Shown piece after piece: positions 33,643-45,994 of a stretch of DNA of 64,000 bases. The position numbers and the translations under genes were made by a program. Positions within the stretch are counted from its first letter, which is position 1. The number at the start of each line of letters is the position of its first letter. This DNA comes from Elymus sibiricus (Eukaryota; Streptophyta; Magnoliopsida; Poales; Poaceae), in contig CM077665.1 of assembly GCA_039707655.1 (NCBI GenBank), positions 86,057,954 to 86,121,953 of the forward strand, read 5' to 3'. The notes under the pieces were generated by a model. The model searched no databases. It had not been told where the DNA came from and worked only from the letters and a program-made list of their open reading frames with translations.

Positions 33643-34339
33643 CTGCTTTGCCGTCCTTCTTGAAGTTCTTCTTACCCTTGCCTTTCTTGAAACTGGTGGT
33701 CTTATTCACCATCAACACTTGATGTTCCTTTTTGATCTCCACCTCCGCTGATTTCAGCATCGAATATAACTCAAGAATGGACTTCTCCATCCCTTGCATA
33801 TTGAAATTCATCACAAAGCTCTTGTAGCTAGGTGGAAGCGACTGGAGGATTCTGTCAATAACCGAGTCATCCGGAAGATTAACTCCCAGCTGAGACAAGC
33901 GGTTGTGCAACCCAGACATTTTGAGTATGTGCTCGCTGACAGAACTATTTTCCTCCATCTTACAACTGAAGAACTTGTCGGAGACTTCATATCTCTCGAC
34001 CCGGGCATGAGCTTGGAAAACCATTCTCAGCTCTTGGAACATCTCATATGCTTCGTGTTTCTCAAAACGCTTTTGGAGCCCCAGTTCTAAGCTGTAAAGC
34101 ATGCCGCACTGAACCAGGGAGTAATCATCACTACGCGACTGACAGGCGTTCATAACGTCTTGAGTTGCTGGGAAAATGGGTGCGTCACCTAGCGATGCAT
34201 CAAGGACATATGCTTTCTTGGAAGCTATGAGGATGATCCTCAAGTTACGGACCCAGTCCGTATAGTTGCTTCCATCGTCTTTCAGCTTGGTTTTCTCTAG
34301 GAACGCGTTGAAGTTGAGGGCAACATTAGCATGGGCCAT
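33596..34339 (-). pseudogene. Angela gag
   Basis: The capsid protein starts at ATG 34339 (MAHANVALNFNAFLEKTKL), with SNYTDWVRNLRIILI, EMFQELRMVFQ and LSQLGVNLPDDSVIDRILQSLPPSYKSF, the UBN2/copia gag pattern. It ends in a Lys-rich segment (KKGKGKKNFKKDGKA) and a premature stop caused by a frameshift. It is 247 residues long, and apart from its end the frame is intact. It would form the virus-like particle shell. Confidence 0.9.
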
Positions 34340-35617
34340 TGGATCTACAAGATAGATTGTAACGACAATTTTAGACTAAGTTCATGATAATTAAGTTCAT
34401 CTAATCAAATTATTTAATGAACTCCCACTCAGATAGACATCCCTCTAGTCATCTAAGTGATACATGATCCATATTGACTAGGCCGTGTCCGATCATCACG
34501 TGAGACGGACTAGTCATCAATGGTGAACATCTCCATGTTGATCGCATCTACTATACGACTCATGTTCGACCTTTCGGTCTCTCGTGTTCTGAGGCCATGT
34601 CTGTACATGCTAGGCTCGTCAAGTCAACCTAAGTGTTTCGCGTGTGTAAATCTGGCTTACACCCATTGTATGCGAACGTTAGAATCTATCACACCCGATC
34701 ATCACGTGGTGCTTCGAAACAACGATCCTTCGCAACGGTGCACACTTAGGGGGAACACATTTCTTGAAATTTTAGTGAGGGATCATCTTATTTATGCTAC
34801 CGTCGTTCTAAGCAAATAAGATGTAAAAACATGATAAACATCACATGCAAATCATAAAGTGACATGATATGGCCAATATCATCTTGCGCCTTTGATCTCC
34901 ATCTTCGAGGCGCGGCATGATCACCATCGTCACCGGCACGACACCATGATCTCCATCATCATGATCTTCATCATCGTGTCTTCATGAAGTTGTCTCGCCA
35001 ACTATTACTTCTACTACTATGGCTAACGGTTAGCAATAAAGTAAAGTAATTACATGGCGTTTTTGATTGACACGCAGGTCATACAATAAATTAAGACAAC
35101 TCCAATGGCTCCTGCCAGTTGTCATACTCATCGACATGCAAGTCGTGATTCCTATTACAAGAACATGATCAATATCATACATCACATATATTTCATCACA
35201 TTCTTTTGGCCATATCACATCACATAGCATACCCTGCAAAAACAAGTTAGACGTCCTCTAATTGTTGTTGCAAGTTTTACGTGGCTATTATGGGTTTCTA
35301 GCAAGAACGTTTCTTACCTACGCAAAAGCCACAACGGTGATATGCCAATTGCTATTTACCCTTCATAAGGACCCTCTTCATCGAATCCGATCCGACTAAA
35401 GTGGGAGAGACAGACACCCGCTAGCCACCTTATGCAACAAGTGCATGTCAGGCGGTGGAACCAGTCTCACGTAAGTGTACGTGTAAAGTCGGTCTGGGCC
35501 GCTTCATCCCACAATACCGCTGAATCAAGATAGGACTAGTAACGGCAAGCAAATTGACCAAATCATCGCCCACAACTACTTGTGTTCTACTCGTGCATAG
35601 AATCTACGCATAGACCT
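34340..35617 (-). other. Angela 5' leader
   Basis: About 1.3 kb between the primer site and gag, AT-rich with runs of ATCATGATC-type repeats near 34870-34990. There is no supportable gene. A long leader is usual for this family. Confidence 0.75.
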
Positions 35618-35630
35618 AGCTCTGATGCCA
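35618..35630 (-). other. Primer-binding site, initiator tRNA-Met type (Angela)
   Basis: On the minus strand TGGCATCAGAGCTA starts one base after the 5' LTR. It is a one-base variant of the usual TGGTATCAGAGC. Confidence 0.8.
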
Positions 35631-35631
35631 C

Positions 35632-37374
35632 TGTTGGGGAACGTAGTAATAATTCAAAAAAAATCCTACGTGTCACCAAGATCAATCTAGGAGATGCTAG
35701 CAACGAGAGAGAGGGAGTGCATCTTCATACCCTTGAAGATCGCTAAGCGGAAGCGTTGCAAAGAACGCGGTTGATGGAGTCGTACTCGCGGCGATTCAAA
35801 TCGCGGAAGATCCGATCCAAGCGCCGAACGGACGGCGCCTCCGCGTTCAACACACGTACAGCCCGGGGACGTCTCCTCCTTATTGATCCAGCAAAGGGAG
35901 AGGAGAAGTTGAGGGAGAGCTCCGGCAGAACGACGGCGTGGTGGCGGTGGAGCTCGTGGTTCTCCGGCAGAGCTTCGCTAAGCACTACGGAGGAGGAGGA
36001 GGTGTAGGAGGGGGGAGGGCTGCGCCAGGGGCAAGGGGTGCAGCTCCCATGCACCTCCCCACTATATATACGGGTGGAGGGGGCTGGTTTCTTGCCCTCC
36101 AAGTCCATTGGGGCGTTGGCAAAGGTGGGAGGAAAGAAATCCCATCCTTTCCCTTCCCCACTGATTGTTATCCCCCCTTTTTAGGGATCTTGATCTTATC
36201 CCTTCGGGATATGATCTTATTCCTTCTAAGGGGGGATCTTGGCGCGCCTTGACCAGGGGTGCAGGGCCTTGCCCCCACTACCCACGTTCATGTGGCTCCC
36301 CCCATGCAGGTGGGCCCCACTCCGGAACCTTCTAGAACCTTCCCGGTACAATACCAAAAAATCCCGAACATTTTCCGTTGGCCAAAATAGGACTTCCCAT
36401 ATATAAATCTTTACCTCCGGACCATTCCGGAACTCCTCGTGACGTCCGGGATCTCATCCGGGACTCCGAACAACTTTCGGTAACCACATACAATTCCCAT
36501 TACAACTCTAGCGTCACCGAACCTTAAGTGTGTAGACCCTACGGGTCAGGAACCATGCAGACATGACCGAGACACCTCTCCGACCAATAACCAATAGCGG
36601 GATCTAGATACCCATATTGGCTCCCACATGTTCCACGATGATCTCATCGGATGAACCATGATGTCGGGGATTCAATTAATCCCGTATACAATTCCCTTTG
36701 TCCATCGGTATGTTACTTGCCCGAGATTCGATCGTCGGTATCCCTATACCTTGTTCAATCTCGTTACCAGCAAGTCTCTTTACTCGTTCCGTAACACATG
36801 ATCCCGTGACTAACTCCTTAGTCACATTGAGCTCATTATGATGATGTATTACCGAGTGGGCCCAGAGATACCTCTCCGTCACACGGAGTGAAAAATCCTA
36901 GTCTCGATTCGTGCGAACCCAACAGACACTTTCGGAGATACCTGTAGTGCACCTTTATAGTCACCCAGTTACGTTGTGACGTTTTATACACCCAAAGCAT
37001 TCCTACGGTATCCGGGAGTTGCACAATCTCATGGTCTAAGGAAATGATACTTGACATTAGAAAAGCTCTAGCAGACGAACTACACGATCTTGTGCTATGC
37101 TTAGGATTGGGTCTTGTCCATCACATCGTTCTCCTAATGATGTGATCCCGTTATCAATGACATCCAATGTCCATGGTCAGGAAACCATGACCATCTATTG
37201 ATCAACGAGCTAGTCAACTAGAGGCTCACTAGGGACATGGTGTGGTCTATGTATTCACACATGTATTACGGTTTCCGGTTAATACAATTATAGCATGAAG
37301 AATAGACAATTATCATGAACAAGGAAATATAATAATAACCATTTTATTATTGCCTCTAGGGCATATTTCCAACA
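35632..37374 (-). repeat. Angela 5' LTR (1743 bp)
   Basis: Full-length LTR on the minus strand, TGTTGGAAATATG...CCCCAACA, with TATA-like TATATATAG at 36062-36070 (opposite strand). The adjacent target duplication GTAGG is at 37375-37379. Confidence 0.93.
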
Positions 37375-37379
37375 GTAGG

Positions 37380-38402
37380 CAGTAGCTAGATGTCTTCTTC
37401 TCTCTCTTATGATTCTCAATACAATGGTCTCTTGGAGATCTATTTGATGTAAACTTTTGCGGTGTGTTTGTTGGGATCCGATGAATTTTGAGTTCATGAT
37501 CAGTTTCTATCCATGAATATTATTTGAGTCTTCTTTGATCTCTTATATGCATGATTGCTTATAGCATCGTATTTCTTCTTCGAATCTTTGGTTTAGTTAG
37601 GCCGACAAGATCGATTTTTCTTGCCATGGGAAGAGGTGCTTTGTGATGGGTTTGATCTTGCGGTGTTCTTTCCCAGTGACAGAAGGGGCAGCAAGACACG
37701 CATGTAACGTTGCTATTAAGGATAACAAGATGGGGTATATTCCTACATGAATATATCTTGTCTACATCATGTCACCGTTCTTATTGCATTACTCCGTTTT
37801 GCCATGAACTTAATACACTAGATGCATGCTGGATAGCGGTCGATGTGTGGAGTAATAGAGGTAGATGCAGGCAGGAGTCGGTCTATGTATCTTGGACGTG
37901 ATGCCTATATAATAATCGTCGCCTTGGATATTGTCATGACTATTCGATTTTCTATCAATTACCCAACAGTAAGTTGTTCACCCACCGTGCGCTATACTCA
38001 TGAGAGAAGCCACTAGTGAACCCTACGGCCCCCGGGTCTACTTTTCCATCATATTTCTTTTCGTTCTACGTTTTTGCAATCTTTGTTTTCAGATTTACAA
38101 AACCAAAAAACCAAAAAATACCTTGCTGCATATTTACTCTTTTTATTTGTGTTCTTGAGAGATCTATCTCTCCTATCTATCACTACCTAATCTATCTATT
38201 TACCGTAGAGAGATTGACAACCTCTCTTTCGCGTCGGTTGCAAGTATTTGTTGTTTGTGTGCAGGTGTTGCTTATTGGGTGGTGGTGATCCTCCTACTGG
38301 TTCGATAACCTTGGTTTCATAACTAAGGGAAATACTTACCGTCGCCGTGCTGCATCATCCCTTCCTCTTTGGGGAAATACCAACGCAGTCCAAGCCACGT
38401 CA
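37380..38402 (+). repeat. RLG-C 3' LTR, second part
   Basis: It continues exactly from the break at 15575 (CAGTAGCTAGATG) and ends CCACGTCA at 38402, followed by the target duplication CTGCT. Confidence 0.92.
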
Positions 38403-39664
38403 CTGCTATAAAATATCTTATGGAAAAGAAAGATGCTAAACCTAGACTCATTAGGTGGGTTCTCTTGCTTCAAGAATTTGACTTACATATCGTTGATAGG
38501 AAGGGAGCTGAAAACCCCGTAGCTGATAACTTGTCTAGGTTAGAAAATATTCTTGATGACCCACTGCCTATTGATGAACAGTTAGCTGCAATAAGTGTTT
38601 CTCAAAACACCCCTTGGTATGCTGATTATGCTAACTACATTGTTGCTAAATATATACCACCTAGCTTCACATACCAACAAAAAAATTCTTCTATGACTTA
38701 AGACATTACTTTTGGGATGACCCACATCTTTATAAAGAAGGCGTAGATGGTATTATTAGACGTTGTGTACCTGAGCATGAATAGGAACAAATCCTACGGA
38801 AATGTCATTCCGAAGCTTATGGAGTACATCATGCGGGAGATAGAACTACTCACAAGGTATTGCAATCTGGTTTTTATTGGCCTACTCTCTTCAAGGATGC
38901 CCGTAAGTTTGTCTTGTCTTGTGATGAATGTCAAAGAATTGGTAATATCAGTAAGCATCAGGAAATGCCTATGAATTATTCACTTGTTGTTGAACCTTTT
39001 GACGTTTGGGGTTTTGATTATATGGGGCATTTTCCTTCCTCTAACGGGTACACTCATATTTTGGTTGATGTTGATTATGTCACTAAGTGGGTAGAAGTTA
39101 TTCCAACTAGTAGTGTTGATCACCCCACCTCCATTAAAATGCTTAAAGAGGTTATCTTCCCGAGGTTTGGAGTCCCTAGATATTTAATGACCAGTGGTCA
39201 CACTTTATTCATGGTGCTTTCCAAAAGATGCTTGCTAAATATGATGCTAACCATAGAATTGCATCACCCTGTCATCCTCAATCTAGTGGTCAAGTTGAAC
39301 TTAACAATAGAGAAGTAAAATTCATATTACAAAAAACTATCAATAGGTCTCGAAAGAATTGGTCTAAGAAATTAGATGATGCACTTTGGGCCTATAGAAC
39401 AGCTTATAAAAATCCTATGGGTATGTCTCCATACAAAATGGTATATGGAAAAGCTTGTCATTTGCCTCTAGAATTAGAACATAAAGAATTTTGGGCAATT
39501 AAAGAACTCAACTATGATTTCAAGCTTGCCGGTGAGAAGAGGCTATTTGATATTTGCTCACTAGATGAATGGAGAACCCAAGCCTCTGAAAATGCCAAAC
39601 TATTCAAAGAAAAAGTAAAAAGATGGCATGACAAAAGAATCCAAAAGCGGGAATTCAATATAAG
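38403..39664 (+). pseudogene. RLG-B pol: end of RNase H and integrase (broken)
   Basis: After the RLG-C insertion the RNase H frame resumes ([30 protein letters not shown]). TAA occurs at 38699 with a frame change, and a TAG follows PEHE near 38771. The integrase zinc domain is CHSEAYGVHHAGDR with CDECQRIG. The core has FDVWGFDYMGHFP (first Asp) and SSGQVELNNREVK (Glu). The second Asp is lost: YLMTSGHTLF stands where TDGG is expected. Another frameshift is near 39220. The C-terminal part (WAYRTAYKNPMGMSPYKMVYGK) is open until RLG-D inserts at 39665. The missing Asp alone would abolish strand transfer. Confidence 0.9.
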
Positions 39665-40628
39665 TGTCGTGGTATTCTCGCAGGGGGTGCGTGATTCACG
39701 GCAGATGCCATGAGATGGCTTATGAGGTGGGGCTACGATAGGACGCCGGTGGGTTCCGGAGGCGAGGTTGGCACGAGCGAGTGCGGGACACAAGACGTAC
39801 CCAGGTTCGGGGCCCTCTGGAGAGGTAACACCCCTACTCCTGCCGTGTGCGCTGATAAGCACAGAGGTTACAGAGTCGCTCCTGGAGCTGTCTAGACGGA
39901 GGAGGGAGAAGGGGCGAAGCCACCGTTCTGCCTCTCCCGTGCGAGTGTTCGTGATCTGGAGAGAGCTAGCTAGGGTGAGAACTGATCTTACCGTACTAAC
40001 TCGAACTCTCAGCCACTAAAACCCGATCCCCCTGCACGGAGGCCTCCCTGGGGGTCTTAAAGGCCGACCCCCAGGGTTACAACGGTAACGTACCAGAGGC
40101 GCGGGCCCCTGGTGTCATTGACCAGGATCCGGGGGCCGGGTCGCCGGGTCGCCGGGTCGCTGGGTTGCCAGACGCCGGGATGCCGGGTCGCCGGGTGCCG
40201 GGTCGCCAGGTGCGCCGCACTTGCCTGGCGCGGGCATCGTGATGGGTCTTGTCTCGTCAGTCTGGGTTCGAGGCACTGTGGCGCGTCTTGTCCATCGTCA
40301 GAGGGAGGTTGGCGCCGCCGTTTCTACAGGACCGCGCCTCACTGACACCGCCCGCCTCGGGCGGGGGCGCAAGGAAAGCTGCAGCCTCACCTGCTCTGTC
40401 AGGGTAAAGGGAGGAGCGCTGTAGCACCGCTTGCTTCGTCGCTATGGCTTCGCCGCCTCGCGGCCAGCCGGCATGGGCCAGCCGGCCAGGCCGGGTTGCC
40501 ACGCCGAGCCGGCTCGCGCTGGGAAGCCGGCGTGCCTGGCCAGCCGGCCAGAGGGACTTGTCTTGCTCTGATGATTTTCCGAAAGGGAATCGGGCTCCGT
40601 CGCCTACCCGGGGGTCATCCCCCCGATA
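39665..40628 (-). repeat. RLG-D 3' LTR (964 bp)
   Basis: Copy of 52473-53428 with an extra 8-bp unit in the GCCGGGTC minisatellite (about 40134-40210). Last bases on the plus strand are CCCCCCGATA, where the partner has CCCCCCGACA. Confidence 0.92.
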
Positions 40629-40642
40629 GTAGTCCCCGAAGC
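40629..40642 (-). other. Polypurine tract region of RLG-D
   Basis: On the minus strand GCTTCGGGGACTAC precedes the 3' LTR. It is assigned mainly by position. The interval 40643-41377 upstream of the antisense gene has no supportable gene and would contain its promoter. Confidence 0.55.
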
Positions 40643-41377
40643 TGTGAAGGTTCGCCGGCTTCAGGCTGGGGAGCCTTCGCAGATTACCACCCCGAGGAGC
40701 CGGTTCTGTTGATGAAGCGCCGGAGTCCGGCCGGGCGGCTTCGCCTGGCAGCTCGCCGGCTTCGCGGCAGCGAACGCCGGGAACACCCGCTGGGGGGCCG
40801 GCCTCCGGGGGCTGGGTCGCGGCACCCCGGCCTGAGCGGTAAACGGAAACGCCCGCCAAATGGGTCTTGCCTCGTATACCGATTTGCGCCCGCCGCAGAT
40901 CGACGGGCTGCCACGTGCGGCCATGCGGTGGGCGAGGCCTGCCAGCCCACGCGCGCGACGGGACGTGACCGCGGCTCGGGCCCGCCACTACACGCCCTCG
41001 GCCCGCGCGCGGGGGATTCACTGCGGCGACCGTTGGCGATTGCGCTTCCCCACGTAATTACTGCGCGTGGGGAAACGCGCGCGCGCAGTGCGGGGGAGTG
41101 GGGATTGTGGGCGCAGCCGATCCCACTCCCCCACGATTTCACGTGGTTATAAATGAGAAGGAGGGAGTGCGACGGAGACGCCCGCGCTCGCACCCCTGCC
41201 CCTTGCTCCTCCTCTGCTTCCTCTCCTTCTCCGCCGTGCCCGAGCGAAGTGCTGCCGCCGTCGTCGCCTCGCCTATGCCTGCCACACGCCACGACCCGAA
41301 GCCCGCAGCGCGCCGCCCTCCTCCTCTCTTCCCCCTCTCCATCGCCGAATCTCGCTGCCCGCGAAAAACCCTCCCCA

Positions 41378-44300
41378 ATGGCGCTGCCAAAAGGCTCTTG
41401 GGAGGGCTCCATCGTGACGGAGCAAAACATCCGGTACGTCCGCCGCACGAAGCGGCTGCCGCCGGCGGAGGCGCTGCTCGCGCGCGCGCCGTGCATGGAG
41501 AGGGTGCCGGCGCCGTAGGAGGGCGAGCATGTGGTCTTCTTCTCGCACTTCGAGCGCAGGCTCGGCCTCCCCGCGAGTCTCTTCTACCGCGCGTGGCTCG
41601 ATTCCTTCGGGCTGCAGCCGCATCATCTCGGCGCCAACGCCGTGTTGCAGGTAGCCGGCTTTGCCACGCTCTGCGAAGGCTATCTCGGGATGCTGCCGAT
41701 TGTGGAGCTGTGGGCGATGATGTTCTTCCTCAAGCAGTAGGGAGCGTCAGCCGGCGCCATGTCCGACTGCGGCGCAGCGGTGGTCACCGGCAGGCCAAAC
41801 GGGCCGTTTCCCAAGCTGCCGCTTGAGGACTCCGCCAAGAAGTGGCAGTCGACGTTTTTCTACGTCCGGAACGCCGACCCGGCCGTCGACGTCATCAATC
41901 TTCCGCCGTTCTCTGATGCGCCGCCGCTCGAGAAGCCGAATTGGGGGTACCTCCCCAAGGAGCCGTCGAAGGAGATGGAGAAGATCTGCGGCCGGGTCAG
42001 GGAGCTGACAAAGAACGAAGGGCTGAAGCCAGCTGATCTCATCGCGGCCTTCATCGCCCGCCGGGTTCTGCCGCTGCAGCGCCGGGCACGCCGGATTGGT
42101 GACATGAGCGGCCGGCACGACCCGACCCGGACGTCGACCAAGGAGCTGACGCCGGCTGGGATCGTCCAGCGGGTCAACTACATCTCCAAGGCCGCGCTGA
42201 AGGAGGGGGAGTGGAGCTTCGGGAAGGCGCCCTATCACCGGGAGAACCCGGCGCCTGCGGTGAGTCCCTGGTCTTTATATTTTGCCGCTTCGACGTTATT
42301 CTTGCGTCCTGATGCCGTGGGATGGCCGCAGCTATTCGCCAGCCAGCGGAACCACGACGGGCAGAACGCCCAGATCCTGCTGGCCGACCTGCCTGACTTG
42401 GATGCGGAGGAGGCCGGCGCCGAGTCGGAGGAGGGGGCGGTCGAGGCGCGCCTGGCCGACGCCGCAACCGGCGGGTCGCGGGTCGCAGGTAAGTTTCCGC
42501 CTCCAGATCTACTACGGGACTGGCCGGATGACGACGAGGAGAGCCTGACCGATGCCCACGGTGCAGCGCCCTCGGCTGGGGAGGACGCCAGCGTCGACCC
42601 CCCAAGACGGCTGCGGAAGGCCGCTGGCGCCGGGCCGGCTCGCGCGGCAGCGACCGCCAGCCGGCCGTACGGGAAGGAGGTGGTCGAGGCGAGACCGGCC
42701 GCGAAACGCCCGGCGACGGAGCCGGCGCGCGCGAGGGCCGTCGTGAAGAAGAAGCGCCGGCTCGCCCCGTCCGTAGGGCCGAGGCGGGAACCCCCGACGG
42801 TCATCGGGTAAGTGCTCCTTGCCTTATTTGTGGGGCTCCAACTATCGTCTTGTGGATTTTTTTCTTCCTTATGCCTTCGCCGTGACGAATCCGCCGCGTA
42901 CAGGTCGGCTCTTGACTTGGCGGTGGCGACGACGGAGGCCGCGGCGGGCGAGGTCACCAGGAGGAAGACCAGGAGCAGCGCCGTCGACCCTCCGCCGAGT
43001 CAGTCCGGGCAGGAAGAACTCGAGGCCCGCCAGTCCGGCCAGGATCTTGAGGCGGCGACGCGTGATGCCTGGCGGGACCGGGCTGAGGCCGAGAAGGCGA
43101 TGCGGGAGGCCTCGGCCCAGGCGTGGGAGAGGGCCTCCGCGACGCGGGCCAGACCTACCGCGGATCCGGCCTGGCCGGAGATGGAGACAGGCTCGGCGCC
43201 GGCGGTGACGGTCATTGAGCCGCAGCCGGCGGGAGCGGGCGATCCGGAGACGAGGGCGGAGCCGGCCGGCGGCGGGTCGGACGTTGACGAGGAGATCGTC
43301 GTGGACACGCCGCCCCGGGCCAACCCGGCGGAGGGAGGCGAGGACGGCGGGGAGAGGCGCGAGGCGGATTCCGCGCCATCCGGCCAAGCGCAGCCGACGC
43401 CGGCCGCGGGGGCCGCGGCAGGAGGCACCGGCACCCTGGCGGTCGTGCCGCCCCAAGCCGCCATGGGCCCCGAGCGGCCGAGTGGAAGTGGATCCGGCAC
43501 CGGGACCGCACTTCAGCTTCCGTGGGCGAGCTCCAGTGAGGCCGTGGTGGGGCCGCAAACCCGGGAGGACGATGCGGCGGATGCCTTGCGCTCGCAACTT
43601 CGCGGCCGGGACGAGCGCCTGCAGGCCTTCCTCCGGGAGGAGCTGGACCGGGCACGGCAGCTAGAGCAGGCGATCGCGGTGAGCTTTTTCTTCTATCTTG
43701 ATTGTTGAATCAGTGGGGGCGCGCCAGCGCACCCACTGAGTGTAGCCCCTGAGGTTCGGCCGGGCTGCGGAGCAGCCGGGTCGAATCTTATGGCCGTCTT
43801 TTGCATCATCTTAATCTTCTGTCTGCGCGCAGCGTCTGTACGACCTGCGGGCCAGCGCGTTCAACCGGCTCCGGGAATGGTACCGCGAGGCCAGAACCCA
43901 GCTCGCCGCCTCGGAGGAGGAGCTGCATCGGGTCCAAGGTATGCCTTCGTGCCTTCAGTGGGTGCGCGCCAGCGCACCCACTGGGTGTAGCCCCCGAGAT
44001 TCGGGCCGGACTGCGGGGCAGCCGGGTCGAATCTTAGAACCTTGACTTTTCCTTCTAATCCTTGCATCCGGCACCTGACCGGGAATCTTGTCGCGCAGCC
44101 GATGCGGCCGAGGTGCCAGGCCTTCGAGGCCGGCTTCCGCGCCGGCTTGCGGAAGCCGGCCAGCAGCGCGACCTCACCGTCGGCGACCGCGACCGACTCC
44201 AAGCCGAGGTGGACCGGATGGTGGCCGAGAAGGCCAGGGCGGAGGAGGCCCATCAGGCGGAGCTGGGCCGGTTGGCGGAGGAGCGCGGCAAGGCGGCCGA

Positions 44301-45212
44301 GGAGCTGGCGGACGCCGGCAAGAAGATCGCCCAGCTCGAGAAGAATCTCGAGGCCTAGGCTCGCGCGTCGGAGATCCGGGAGAGCGGGATGCTAGGCGAG
44401 GCGCAGCACCTTGACGAGACCTTCGCCCGTAAGTATCATCTCTTTCTTCAGGCCGGCTGGCGAAACCGGCAAGTTGCCCTCTTTGACTGACTTGTTTCTT
44501 TCCTTTGCCAGGAGTCTTCCCGGAGACATAGGAGGCGGCCGAAGCGGCCGTGTACGCCCACCGGGCCGAGCAGCGCGAGCTGGGGGCGGAGATCGACGCG
44601 TACGCCGCCTGGTCCTTCTCGGAGCTTGTTCTTGCCGGCGAGGCCCGTCTTCGGGCCGTGGAGGAGCAGATGCGTCGCCTGTTCGAGGCCGGCTTGGGCA
44701 TGGCGAGCGTCCTCTGGCCAAGCGCGGTGGCGCCGAACAGCGTCACCCGGCTGGCGCGGTGGCTGGAGGCCGGCGTGGAGCGACTCGGTGCGTGGAGGGC
44801 CTCCGCGGCCCGGGCCGGCGTGGAGACGGCGTTGCGCTTCGTTGTGTCGTGGTATCCAGGCATGGACCTCGACCGTCTGGCGGCGCAGCGGGCCGGTACG
44901 GAGGAGGACTTGGCGGCGCGGGCGCAGCGGATCGCCGGGCGGGCCAGCTACTTGGCAGCGTTCGCCCCGCACGACGAGTTCATCGTCGAGCGGACGGAAG
45001 ACGGCGAGGAGCTCCCTGCCGACGCGCTCGGCCTTCTGCTCGACGACCCGGACGGCAGCTCGGCCGAGACGGGCGCCTATGCCGACGACGAGACTGACGC
45101 GGACGACGACGCCACGGCGGAGAGGACGGCGGAGAGCGCTGGACCCAACCCGGCGGCTGCGTCCACCTTGGCTGGGCCGAGGCCGGCCGGAGACGACGTG
45201 GGTGCCGCTTAG
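41378..45212 (+). pseudogene. RLG-D antisense accessory gene, six-exon model
   Basis: Transcribed opposite to gag-pol. Inferred exons: 41378-42259, 42332-42807, 42904-43678, 43833-43938, 44099-44428, 44512-45212, all with GT/AG borders. Exon 1 encodes a globular domain (FFSHFERRLGLPASLFYRAWL, GLQPHHLGANAV, FFYVRNADPAVDVINL) like the plant PF04195-type proteins of Tat elements. It has TAG stops at 41516 and 41738 in an otherwise open frame. Exon 3 is an Ala/Glu/Pro-rich linker. Exons 4 and 5 form a coiled coil (LQAEVDRMVAEKARAEEA) with a TAG in exon 5. Exon 6 has a TAG at 44529-44531, then a helical domain and an acidic tail ending at TAG 45210-45212. Sequence is unlike the RLG-E antisense gene apart from architecture. 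Function is unknown. Confidence 0.7.
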
Positions 45213-45994
45213 GGCCTTTGTGTTTTCTGTGCTCAAACTTTGGTTAGGTAGCAGGTCCACCCACTAGGGGTGTAGTTCAATGTAATGAACTCGTGGCCGG
45301 AGGCCCATGCTATATATAAATTTGGCATGCAATTTGGCGCCAACTGTCGTGGTGATTTCACTTTCTACTGTTCGGCCTTGGGCCTTTTCCTGTTTGTCGT
45401 TACTCTGTGCTTCCTTCCCGCTAGCCGGACAGCCGGGTTGCGGACTGTGGCTAGGACGGGAACTCGGCTTTGAGAGCGAACGCACAGTACTTAGGCTTTT
45501 TCGGACGTTGAGCGCGAGCGAAACACCCACTGGGCCGGCTGGCGGCAGGCGGCGAGGCCGCCTGGCGCACAGCCGGTCGTGCGGCGAACAAGCGAGATAA
45601 AACGGTTTAAGCCGGGTTGGCCGTGCCGGGCTGTCTCCTTAGTCGTTCTTGCGTAACGATGCTTCCGGCCTTTGGCTCTTGCCGGCCGGACAGCCGGGAG
45701 CCGGCTGTGGCTGGTGAAGAGAGGGCTTTGGCGGATCGTACACTCCGAGACGGACTAAGGGAAAAAAGGCGGGGCGTGGTCTAGCCGGCTAGTCCCCGAG
45801 CCCCCGAGCCGGCTATGCCGACTCGGTGGGGGAATTAGAAAAAACATGATCGTGTGTAGACACAGAATAAAGCGGGAAAAAGGGAGCCCCCGAGCCCCCC
45901 GAGCCGGCTGCGCCGACTCGGCAGGAAACAAAAGAACGGGGGAGCTGCCTGCTTTGATTAAGTCCAAAAGATGGTGATGCATACATACATGGGT
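45213..45994. other. RLG-D spacer between antisense gene and pol
   Basis: About 780 bp with repeated GAGCCGGCT and CCCCGAG motifs and no convincing gene. It lies between the 3' ends of two convergent genes, like the spacer in RLG-E. Confidence 0.6.

Larger units (their letters stand above)
15576..37374 (-). mobile_element. Angela/BARE/WIS-type Ty1-copia retrotransposon, nested
   Basis: On the minus strand the LTR begins TGTTGGAAATATGCCC and ends GTTCCCCAACA, as in Angela/BARE/WIS elements of Triticeae. The target duplication GTAGG flanks it (15571-15575 and 37375-37379). The 5' LTR is at 35632-37374 and the 3' LTR at 15576-17317. The domain order from right to left is gag, zinc knuckle, protease, integrase, RT, RNase H, the copia order. 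RLG-E interrupts it between integrase and RT. LTRs are 1742 and 1743 bp and differ at about 2% by eye. Confidence 0.93.
8473..38402 (+). mobile_element. RLG-C, non-autonomous Athila-type LTR element
   Basis: The 5-bp target duplication CTGCT (8468-8472 and 38403-38407) is perfect, and the host RNase H frame resumes exactly after it. The 5' LTR is 8473-10048. The 3' LTR is 15027-15575 plus 37380-38402 (1572 bp without its insertion). Inside are a tRNA-Asp primer site, one short ORF split by a solo LTR, and a long structured non-coding 3' domain. No protease, RT or integrase is present, so it must have relied on enzymes from a relative. The LTRs differ at roughly 3% by eye. Members with TGATACGTCTCC termini are abundant in Triticeae, but I do not assign a family name. 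Confidence 0.88.

Noticed and set aside
40257..41496. Long minus-strand open frames in the GC-rich part of RLG-D
   Set aside because: They span the LTR, polypurine tract and the 5' part of the antisense gene. Arg/Pro/Ala composition is a by-product of GC richness.
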